A stretch of DNA of 64,000 nucleotides from Pseudo-nitzschia pungens (taxonomy: Eukaryota; Bacillariophyta; Bacillariophyceae; Bacillariales; Bacillariaceae), in contig CM074764.1 of the NCBI GenBank assembly GCA_037355855.1, forward strand, positions 1,674,001 through 1,738,000, read 5' to 3'. Positions within the stretch are counted from its first letter, which is position 1. Each line of letters begins with the position of its first letter. Below are positions 47,760 through 56,469 of the stretch, piece by piece. The translations under genes were made by a program, and so were the position numbers. The notes below the pieces were generated by a model. It had not been told where the DNA came from, did no database searches, and saw nothing but the letters and a program-made list of their open reading frames with translations.

Positions 47760-50069
47760 CTAATTACCACGGGAATTTCGCTTCTTTGCTGCTGCTGCTG
47801 CGGACGTCCTCCTGCCACTGTTCCGAGCAGCTCGTTCGCGAGCTTTCCTCCTTTGCTCATCCTTGTACTTAAGCATGACCTCATCCCCTGGATAAGGGCA
47901 AATGATATCTCTGTATTCAGCAAACACCAGTTTCCTCCACTTGGTATAGAGTTCAATCTTCTTGATATCCTTAATTCCTGTAGAGGGATGCGTTTCGAGT
48001 AATACTAACTCTCGAAGTTCCTTCTGTCGATTCATAGCAACCGGGGTTCGCTTCGCAAGATCCTGTACTTCAACTGTCCCTGTTCCAAGTCGGTCTTGTT
48101 TAATTATCATTGTGGTCGGCTTAAAGCTCCCTACACTGAAGATGTGCCCGGGTTGAACTGCTCCATTCTTGATCTTCTTATAAAAAATATTTAAGAACTT
48201 GTCGAACATTTTGAATTGACCTTTCTTTATCACTGTAACATCGATATGCTCGTGTGCCCGAAGGGCAGTTGCTAGCTGCTCCATAGTGAACAGGTTCTGG
48301 TTTCGATAGTTCTTCTTCATGATATTGAACCATCGATCGGCAACGTTCTTCGTGTGACCCACTACATAAAAACAGAAATTGACGTTTGAAAAATATCCGG
48401 CTTCGACTAGAAGCAATGCCAGTCTCAGTACCATGTTATTCTTATTTTGCCCTTGGCAGTTGTCCATAATAACATTAAGTTCGTATCCACAGGAGTCTTC
48501 TTGTAAGTATCCCTTCTTCCTTAAGTTTGCCATTATTATCGATGTGACATTGTCGCCTCCCTTTGCACCGACTCCCTCGTGGTAGATGTAAGCGTCTAAG
48601 AACCCCCCCATTACAGAACAATCGACACATCCAAGTATTGGTACTGTTAGAGGTGTCATGTAGTATGTGTCCCCTGGCTGAGTTGCTGCGAGGTTGGGGA
48701 GACCGGCGTTTTGGCAATAATCCACAACAAAACTATAAGTCCGGCGTTCGTGTGGGACATTATTTATTCCATCGTGGAGGGCCTGCTGTATCTTCTCGTT
48801 TGCAAGCTTCCTCTGATCAGCAGCTTGGTGGACATGCAGCGTTGCTTGTTCCAGTATCCGTGCGTTTTCAGCTGCAGCCTCTTCTTCTTCAAGCAGCAAC
48901 GGAGAGTACAGATCAGGTGGTCTCTTGTCCCTGCGCGCAATCACAACTGAAGATGAATCAAAAAGTTTAGTACCACCAGCAGAAGGGGGTGGAGGAGCAG
49001 GCACACACTGATGCTGTGTTTGATCGGCGGCGGCGCTGTTGTAAAAAGCTTGGATACTATCTTCAGTGAAAGATGACAGCATCCCTGGCTCTGTACTTGT
49101 TTCGTATCGAACGTACCGCAATCGATTCCTGAAGACATGGCATTTGGAGCAGACGTCAGCACTCCTATTAATTACTCTAAGCTTTGGGAAGTTTGTCTTC
49201 CAGTAGGTGAGGAAGTAGTACCACGAGCAAATTTCTTGGTAGTCCCCCTCAAACTCTTCTGTTTTTGTTGCTTCCAGTATCGTTCTTGGTTTCTTTGATA
49301 TTGTCCATCCCCTCTCCAAGCAGTATCGATAGTACATTGTTCTTTTTGTAAAAGATGGGGGCAAGTCGACGATTCCCTCTTCACTCTGTCTAAGTCTGAC
49401 GCCAACCTCTTGCCGGATGAATTGTGTAGCAGCAGGCTGAGCTAAGTCTTCCATCTGTGTGAAGTATTCGTGCAAGTCTTGTTTCAAGAAAGCAGCGTCG
49501 AATTCTTTTACATTGTTCGGGCGTTTCCCTTTCAGTCCATGGCTTGGTGAGCTGTTTGATCTAATGAAGCGTCGACAGGAATCCCATTTGCCTATCCCCC
49601 AATCGAGTATAACAGCGATTGCAGATCTGCATACTTTATGCTGAGATAGATCTGTTGGTATGGGCATCGATTCCTTATCTCCCCCCTGCCGGTTGACAAA
49701 GGGTAGAAAGAATAGTTTTGTGTTGGTGCCATAAGTTGGCTCCTCTAAGCTATCCTCAAGAACGCTGAGTGTGGCGTCGCTGTATCTTATCCAGTCAATC
49801 AAAGTAGTGTATTGGTCTTCCCTCTTCCTCTCATGAAATTCCACCATGTAAAGGGCAACAGCGTCCCGCAAATTCTGGTTAACTTCTCCTCCTTGTAATA
49901 TTTCAAGGCACCGACAAGGGAGTTCTCTTCTTTTCCTTAAACACTTGCATCCTTCTTGTGCTTTCTCGGAGAGGTAGTCCTTGCAGATCTCTAGTTTCTC
50001 CCATTGTTGAAAGCAGGTGTGATCCCGGAAATCGCAGAATGGATGCCATTGTTTTGTTCCTTGTGGCAT
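47760..50069 (-). CDS. Transposon-encoded protein with DNCQGQNKNN motif (candidate transposase)
   Basis: A single exon encodes 769 aa from the ATG at 50069. A Cys-rich N-terminal stretch (residues ~10-55, several C-x-C/C-x3-C) and a CSKCHVFRNRLR motif near residue 310 could bind zinc or DNA. The most diagnostic part is at ~455-620. There SFVVDYCQN, ILGCVDCSVMGG, NVIMDNCQGQNKNNMVLRL, a short helix, FYVVGHTKNVADRWFNIMKKNYR and MEQLATALR follow in order. This is the layout of an RNase H-like fold with Asp residues on the first and fourth strands. The N-C-x-G-Q-N-K-N-N signature is one I associate with large uncharacterised DUF7869-type proteins of marine eukaryotes. A basic Arg/Lys/Ala tail ends the protein. 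Position between perfect inverted repeats makes it the likely transposase. The catalytic triad is not assigned. Confidence 0.75.
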   Translation of the reverse strand: MPQGTKQWHPFCDFRDHTCFQQWEKLEICKDYLSEKAQEGCKCLRKRRELPCRCLEILQGGEVNQNLRDAVALYMVEFHERKREDQYTTLIDWIRYSDATLSVLEDSLEEPTYGTNTKLFFLPFVNRQGGDKESMPIPTDLSQHKVCRSAIAVILDWGIGKWDSCRRFIRSNSSPSHGLKGKRPNNVKEFDAAFLKQDLHEYFTQMEDLAQPAATQFIRQEVGVRLRQSEEGIVDLPPSFTKRTMYYRYCLERGWTISKKPRTILEATKTEEFEGDYQEICSWYYFLTYWKTNFPKLRVINRSADVCSKCHVFRNRLRYVRYETSTEPGMLSSFTEDSIQAFYNSAAADQTQHQCVPAPPPPSAGGTKLFDSSSVVIARRDKRPPDLYSPLLLEEEEAAAENARILEQATLHVHQAADQRKLANEKIQQALHDGINNVPHERRTYSFVVDYCQNAGLPNLAATQPGDTYYMTPLTVPILGCVDCSVMGGFLDAYIYHEGVGAKGGDNVTSIIMANLRKKGYLQEDSCGYELNVIMDNCQGQNKNNMVLRLALLLVEAGYFSNVNFCFYVVGHTKNVADRWFNIMKKNYRNQNLFTMEQLATALRAHEHIDVTVIKKGQFKMFDKFLNIFYKKIKNGAVQPGHIFSVGSFKPTTMIIKQDRLGTGTVEVQDLAKRTPVAMNRQKELRELVLLETHPSTGIKDIKKIELYTKWRKLVFAEYRDIICPYPGDEVMLKYKDEQRRKARERAARNSGRRTSAAAAAKKRNSRGN

Positions 50070-50552
50070 CCTTGCTTTGCTTGCTATCTCTAGTTGTACT
50101 AACGCTTGAATTTGTGAGCGCTTTCAACCAGCAGCAGCATCAGCGATTTGTTTGTATAACAGTAGAGGTGCTGAGGTGCTGTGGTGCTCACAAGGATGAT
50201 GAGTAGTTGCAATGAATGGAAAACAGAGCAAACGCCGAAGATGTGTTTTTTTTTTAATTCAAAAAACAAAGAGAGGGGAGGAAGCTGCAGTATGAAGAAA
50301 CTTAACAATCGTGGAGGCTTGTATGGCTGACAGGATGAAAAAAATTACTATTGCAACTACCAGGTGCGCGAGCGCGAGGCCCATACTTAAATCAAAATTA
50401 AGTCCCAAAATCGAAAAAATACCATAACTTCGAAACTAACAGGAATTAGAGTATATGGAGCATACCTAGTAGAGACCTTAAACAGAGATCTATCTAGCTA
50501 TAATGTTATCTCAAAAAGCGTTTTTGGACCGTTACGCATGCCCTCTAGCCTA

Positions 50553-50592
50553 AAGTAACCCGGAGGACGAAGTTTCTGTAATACCGTCCTTA
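50553..50592 (-). repeat. Right terminal inverted repeat
   Basis: 40 bases, perfectly complementary to 46713-46752. Confidence 0.9.
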
Positions 50593-51191
50593 GATTAAAC
50601 AATCGGTTGGTAAAAAACCAAACTTTTATTGCCCTTACTAATCGTTCGAATGAATCGAAAAAAGGCCGAGGTGGAAAACAGGCCACCAAAGAAAGATTTG
50701 GGAGAACAATTACCGTACAGATATGGCGGCCGTTGTCTTTTTCACGAAATTCCAAGTTTTGAGGTGAAACAACAGAAGCAGGAGTGTCCATACCGTCTAC
50801 CAACAGCAATTCCTCCCAGACCACTCAAGTCCTTCCACCCTGCTCATTTTTAGCGAGCATGGGAGGAGAGACCTAATTCATGAATGTCGTTTGAGGTGTG
50901 TTCTCGTTCCATTCGTCGTGGGGAACACGTAAATGTGTAGTGGGGCAAAAATGGATACCGCCAAATTCATTCATTTATCCAGAGCGATTATCCTGCGATA
51001 CAAAGAATCAGCGATGACTCATTCCATGGGATATCATAGCTTGAATCTCTTCGGTTGTCTCAGAGACATACACAGCAAGCAAGTACAGCAAACGAGAAGC
51101 AAGTACAGCAAACGAAATTCATCCTTCCGGCATCCGTTGCGCCATAAGAACGAACAGACTCTCCCGCGCACAAAACAAAAGAAAGAGCAAG

Positions 51192-52334
51192 ATGCATTTC
51201 CAATATACGGTCTATCTTGGCACGGCTTTGTTGTATGCTATTGGTGGTGTCCCCCGGACAAACGGCATGATCGCATCTCCATCTCCATCTCCATCTCCAT
51301 CTCCATCTCCATCTCCATCTCCATCGCCATCACTGCCACCCAGCGACGAGGACCCACGATCGAAACGTGATGCGGACGGTACCGATTATTACCGTCACTG
51401 TAATACAAACACGGAATGCGTCGCCACTTCCTCCACAGATACGGGCCTCTCTATTGGATGCAAGGGATATGCCGGCGACGACTGCTCCTTCCCGTACGAG
51501 ATTTGCCCCGACGCCACCACGCAGTGCTTTGGAAAATCGGCCGTCTGCATTGGCATCCGCATTGGCACAAGCAACGACGATCCGGACGGGACATCGTCTT
51601 CCTCCTCCTCCTCCTTGTCGCAACTTCAACAACAGCAACATCGATATCGGTGCGACTGCCGAATTCCATCGTCGTATTCGGCCGAGCGTGCGGCCATGAT
51701 GGAGGAGTTCGAGATCGAGGACTGCGAGAACCGCGTCACCGAGGTGTGCGAGGCAGGAAAAACCACATCGCTCTACGCCTTTTGCACCAACGGGGGACGA
51801 TGTTCGGATCTCGTGGACGAAGGGGAGCCTCATCCCGGATGCGCCTGTCCCGGTGCGTACGAGTTCCGACAGTGTTTTGCCTGTTTTGCAATCGGTGTTG
51901 TTTTGTTGGATCCTTTGCACTTTTAGGAGGAATCAATCATTCGTCGTCTCACCCCCAAACTTGACTGGATTCGTTCCTCTATTATTTGTTTCATTCTACA
52001 TTCCCTGCCAGGACGCTTTGTCGGGCGGCACTGCGAACACCGCAGGGGCACGGCCCCGGAATACCTAATCCAAGAAGAAGGAGAATCATCGCCAGACTCT
52101 TCGTTGGGAATGGAACTCCAGCAACAACAGGAAGCTCGAATGGCCCCATGGATGATTGCTCCCGTGGTGCTCGTCTCCCTGGCAGCGGTGGGAGGCATCG
52201 GATTCGTAGCAAAGAGTTACCCTAAGATTCAGGAGGCCTTATTCTACGCAGAGGTCAACGAAAGTGCCATCAGCGTAGAACCAACCAGCACGGTCGATGA
52301 CTACGACTCCTCGTCCGGCTTGGTTGCCTTCTGA
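51192..52334 (+). CDS. EGF-like type I membrane protein (2 exons)
   Basis: Exons 51192-51852 and 52012-52334 join in phase (donor GTGCGT, acceptor TGCCAG) to about 327 aa. There is a signal peptide at residues 1-26, then an SP dipeptide run encoded by a TCTCCA repeat. A Cys-rich ectodomain has C-NTNTECV, C-x-GYAGDDCSFPYEIC, CQCF-like spacing and CDCR. An EGF-type motif, FCTNGGRCSDLV...CACPGRFVGRHC, is completed only by splicing. One transmembrane helix (MIAPVVLVSLAAVGGIGFVA, near residue 275) and a short acidic cytoplasmic tail follow. EGF-like ectodomains bind proteins or calcium at the cell surface; the specific role here is unknown. Confidence 0.8.
51274..51327 (+). repeat. TCTCCA hexamer repeat (Ser-Pro codons)
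   Basis: About eight to nine hexamers encode an alternating Ser-Pro stretch after the signal peptide of the EGF-like protein. Confidence 0.9.
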
Positions 52335-52884
52335 ATTATAAGCATAACACAAACCCACATGGGATGGAACCCAACAACTATCGTATCGTGTCGTAGTGAC
52401 TTGTCGAACGGGGAAACCATTGGCAGACATCAGCGAGGATGCAAGAAACGAAACCAAAATAGAAAAGGATCGTGTGACAAGGTCGTGTGTTTTTAGAATT
52501 GTGGACGAGAAAACCGATTCTGTACTCTGCGTAACAGGGTCTTTTAATATTTTAATTGTAAGAAGGTGAATCTTGATAGCGGTCTATCACGGTCATCATC
52601 GTTATTGTCATCAACGTAGCGCTTCGTCGTCGTAGCTAGCTTGGTCGTCCGTAGTTTGGCAGATCAGAACAGATTGACAGGGCCTGTGGAAATGCCTGCG
52701 CTCGAGTGTCGTCGTGGTCCACGAGAGGAATTCTAGGAGGAAGGGGGGATCGGGTCAATAAATGAAGGATGGGATGATTGAATGGAGGGATAAAATCCAT
52801 GAAACAATTCTCCACGAATTTGTTTTAATTCAAAAACGTATTCTTTCTTTGTGGTGTCTTTTTTTGTTGTTGTTGTTGGTCGGA

Positions 52885-54576
52885 TCATTGCTCTTCGTTT
52901 TCGCCGATTTCCACGGGCGTGTTCAGTCGGACCTCGATGTTCTTGCCCTTGGTGCGCACGTCGAAGACCGGCAGATTGGACTGCTGTTTGATGGCCCCGG
53001 TGAGCTTTCCGATCACTGGTGGGTATGGGCACCACTCACCTCGGACCTCTCCGCTCTCCAACGCAAAAGCAGTCTTGTGCAGCGGACACACGATGCAATC
53101 CTCGCAGCCGTCCTCGGTGAGCATCCGGGAAATGTCTTTTTCCTGAAAGAACGACGGGGTCGAGACCGGCTTGACGTCGGTGGCGTTTGCCGACGACGAC
53201 CACGACGATGCCAAGCTGGTTTCGATCGGCAATCGCTCCAAGCTTCCGACTTCCAGGGGGGTTCCCAGGTGCGGGCAAGAGTTGGCCACGCAGTGGACGG
53301 CAGATCCGTCCTTGGAGGCGACCAGCAGCAGGTCGATCCCCCCGGCCGTGACAGCCACGATTTCTCCCGGAGAGATGCGGGTCTTCGGGGCTACCACGAT
53401 CCATTCCTCGTTCTTTTTCTGGTCGTTGTTGTCGAATACACCCGAAACGAATTTCTGGGCGGCGCTCACGACGCTGCCAAAGCGCTGTGACTTGCTGTTG
53501 TTGCTTTCCTTGTCCTTGTTCGCTTTCGATCTTGATTTGGATCGGGTGGATTCTGCTTTCTCTGCACGTTCTTTCCGCTTCTGGTCCAGTTCTTTTTGGG
53601 TGGCGACCTGGCGCTGGACGCTGTCGTCCGAAGAAGAAGATGACCGGACGGCTTGCGCCGCCGCTGGTTTCGCGGGCTTGGCTTTTTTCGCCTGTTCCTC
53701 CCGCTGTCTCAGACGTTCTTGCTCCCGCTTCTGGACCTCGAGGCGCAATTCTTCGGCGTCCTTTTCCATTTGCTTCTGTCGATCTTGTTCTCGCTGCTGG
53801 ACCTGGGCCCGAAGGATCTCGGCGTCCTTTCGGATCTGGCGTTCCTCCAGGTAATTTTTGACGGCAGGGATGATCTTGCTTCGTTTTTTGTTGGTACCGC
53901 TGCCGCTTCCTCCTGATTGTTGCTGCTGCTTTTGTTGTCGTTTCTTTTCCCGCTGTTCTAGCTTGATGCGCTCTTTTTCTTGCTTCTTTCGCTTCTTCCG
54001 TTCTTCTTTCTCGGCTTTCCGTTCCTCCTTTTCGGCTTTTTCTTCCTCCGTTTTGAAGAATCGTCCGAGGATGGGTACCTTGGACGATTCGTCGTCCTCC
54101 TCTTGAATCTTCGAATATTCACTATCGTCGGAGTCTTTGCCCTTGAAGAAGGATCCGAAAAAGGAGTCCTTGCTGCTGTCCTCCCATTGTGAATCCTTCT
54201 TCTTTTTCTTGCGGTCCTCGTCCGCTGTTTCCCTCGCTAACCAAAGCAAAGAGTTCGAATCCTGGGTGTTTCGTGCGCGCGATATGGTCGTTGTGCATTT
54301 CGGAACGAATGCATTCACAAATCCCCTCATGGAATTAGCATCATCCTTTCCGCTGATTGCGGGAACGATCACGAACAGAAACTGCAACAACGCGATCGAG
54401 ATGGTTGCTGCCAGAACGAATCGATCCCGTGGGAGTCTTCGTGGCCGCTTGCTTGCGCCGGAACCACATCGGTGTTCGGAAGTCCCGTGCGTCGCTGCTG
54501 GTTTGTTACCGAGCGGGTCGTTGAGCGATCGGCTCCGTAGCCTTCGCCGCCGCCTCCGAGGGTGAAAACGATCCAT
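52885..54576 (-). CDS. Plastid-targeted Rieske [2Fe-2S] domain protein with long coiled coil
   Basis: A single exon encodes 563 aa from the ATG at 54576. The arginine-rich N-terminus precedes a hydrophobic segment (FVLAATISIALLQFLFVIVP) and VNAF|VPK, resembling a plastid presequence with an unusually long n-region. Residues ~170-390 are Lys/Glu/Gln-rich heptad-like coiled coil. The C-terminal ~160 residues form a Rieske ferredoxin fold: WIVVAPKTRISPGE, the first cluster box CPHLGT (Cys + His), a ~55-residue insertion, the second box CIVCPLHKTAF (Cys + His), then VFDVRTKGKNIEVRL. All four cluster ligands are present. The domain resembles nitrite-reductase-small-subunit/Rieske ferredoxins rather than the cytochrome b6f subunit. 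The redox partner is unknown; the coiled coil suggests a scaffold or complex. The gene converges with the EGF-like gene. Confidence 0.85.
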   Translation of the reverse strand: MDRFHPRRRRRRLRSRSLNDPLGNKPAATHGTSEHRCGSGASKRPRRLPRDRFVLAATISIALLQFLFVIVPAISGKDDANSMRGFVNAFVPKCTTTISRARNTQDSNSLLWLARETADEDRKKKKKDSQWEDSSKDSFFGSFFKGKDSDDSEYSKIQEEDDESSKVPILGRFFKTEEEKAEKEERKAEKEERKKRKKQEKERIKLEQREKKRQQKQQQQSGGSGSGTNKKRSKIIPAVKNYLEERQIRKDAEILRAQVQQREQDRQKQMEKDAEELRLEVQKREQERLRQREEQAKKAKPAKPAAAQAVRSSSSSDDSVQRQVATQKELDQKRKERAEKAESTRSKSRSKANKDKESNNSKSQRFGSVVSAAQKFVSGVFDNNDQKKNEEWIVVAPKTRISPGEIVAVTAGGIDLLLVASKDGSAVHCVANSCPHLGTPLEVGSLERLPIETSLASSWSSSANATDVKPVSTPSFFQEKDISRMLTEDGCEDCIVCPLHKTAFALESGEVRGEWCPYPPVIGKLTGAIKQQSNLPVFDVRTKGKNIEVRLNTPVEIGENEEQ

Positions 54577-56469
54577 TGTATATTGGAACTATTGGGTTTG
54601 GGTTGTTCCACCACAGGATCGTGGGGATTCTACAGTGCCCAGCCGAGCCAACCGGATAATCAACCGATGAATCGATGAAGTGGGCCGATGGTTGCCACTT
54701 ACGCATGCGTATGTCCCCAATAGCCGAGGACACTGTGTATTGTGTTCAGCTATCGGAGAAAGATATTGTGGAATGGAAGGGTTCGTTTCGAGCGTCAAAA
54801 GTTGCTCGTTCTTGCTGTTTGTGTGTTGCTGCGTTGCGTTCCGATTCAATGCCAAAGCCTTTGTGATGGATGATGGGAACCGTTGTGGATCTCAACCACC
54901 GCTGATGGTTCTCCAACAGAGACTTGATCGATCGTGTTGATGATGCTAGTAAGTTACTGGCACAAAACTCTGGTATTGAAAATAAACCTACCTGTACCTG
55001 TAAGATCACAAGTGCGATCGTCGATGATCGATCTGATGTCCAATCAACAAAAAAATAGCCTTCAGCAACGCGAGGAAGGTTGTGATGACATACTCATTCA
55101 TAAGTACTGGTAGAAACATGTACGAAACTCACCGTAAAACATTCCAATTGGTGTTGATTTTGCGCGCGCAGTTTTGGATCCTGCCAATCGTTTCGGTTGT
55201 TCCGGATGATGTAAGATTATCGCCCGATTGTGTCTGGGAGGGAGAACTCTTTCCCGTGATCTGAACACGACAAGGTGTGTGTGCCCTGCGTGGGAAGAAG
55301 AAGAATCGATCCACACAAACGAGTTGCAGCTTCGCTCGACGCAACTCTCAGCGAGGCAAAGAGTGGATGGACTGTTGAATGCCTCGGTATGTGAGCGTAT
55401 TGGAATCGATTTACCACGTGTAGACGTTTGCTCGCAGACAACAATGACGTCACTATGACGTCACAGAGAAATTCAAAGTCGATCGTGACTGATTTCTGAA
55501 TGGGGTTTGCTGAGATTGCTGAATCGAGTCGAATGAATCAATCACTAGTCTGTGTCCCTCTCACTGACTCACCTTACCGTAAGGTATGACGTTCATGAAC
55601 ATAATAATAATCACAACACAGCATTATGTTTTGGTGTCTTGAAAATACATCATTCAGTTCTTGTGACAGCAGGTGAACAGCACACCTCATTTCCTTAGAT
55701 TTTGAAATTCAATCCCTGCATGGTGAGTGAATCAATATCACCAGTTTCAAAATAAGAAGACTGCAACAGTAGTACGCACTCTCCTACTATTAAATTGTGC
55801 AACAGCAAAAAGGATCTGGAACAAAAATGACTATCTGATAGGTACATCATACTATTGGGAAAGCAACAACATGGCGAAGTAGTCCTTGATCTTGTTGATT
55901 CTCCTCTAGCTAGGTCGTAGTATGGTATCAATTCCAGGTGGGACAATCCCAATTGAAGCCAGCCTCCTTCTTCCTTTTCTATTTGTCTCCAACCCAGATT
56001 TCCAAGATCAAATCACTTGGTTCGAGTTGATCGGCAGAATATTTCGAAGGTTCACTCGAAATTGATTCATAAACTCGGTATGTAAAAGTTTAGGACGTCC
56101 TTGTTGCCGTTGAGTGGATCTTCGATGACGATGTTCCTGCTGCAGTAATGACTAACTATCACTCCTAGTACATTCATTCCCCCAAGCAGAATTGTTTCGA
56201 AGCGTGCCGCAAATGGCATTGCAACTCGTGGGTCTTTGGTATTTTGCATTGTGACACTCGATTTCTTTGTTTTTCAAATGGCATGCACACTGGAGCATAT
56301 CATCAAATCTCGTGCCATCTACTACTTGTGAACAATCTTTCATCCATGCCTCCATCGGCTATGCGGCAGCGCGTAGTCCATCGCTCTTTTTCGAACCGCG
56401 ATGCCGTTCGTTCCAGCCCTGCCAGATGCCGTCCCAAAGTGTGCCCGTGTGTGTGCCCGCTATACCCCA
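54577..56469. other. Intergenic region, no gene recognised
   Basis: It contains a few TAC/GTA words near 54945-55010 and 55570. Short frames are unconvincing, and there is no repeat of note. Confidence 0.55.

Larger units (their letters stand above)
46713..50592. mobile_element. DNA transposon, 3.88 kb, with 40-bp terminal inverted repeats
   Basis: 46713-46752 and 50553-50592 are perfect 40-bp reverse complements beginning TAAGGACGGTATTACAG. A looser match continues inside (TTTT(C)GAGATAA ~45 bases further in at both ends). Between them lies one long protein gene (47760-50069, minus strand), with subterminal 170-180 bp repeats near the left end. TTAGA occurs beside both ends in direct orientation and may be, or overlap with, the target duplication. 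The single intact long frame and perfect ends suggest recent activity. Confidence 0.85.

Noticed and set aside
51853..51926. Unspliced C-terminus of the EGF-like protein
   Set aside because: Reading through the donor ends the EGF motif prematurely; splicing to 52012 completes the Cys pattern and adds a transmembrane helix.
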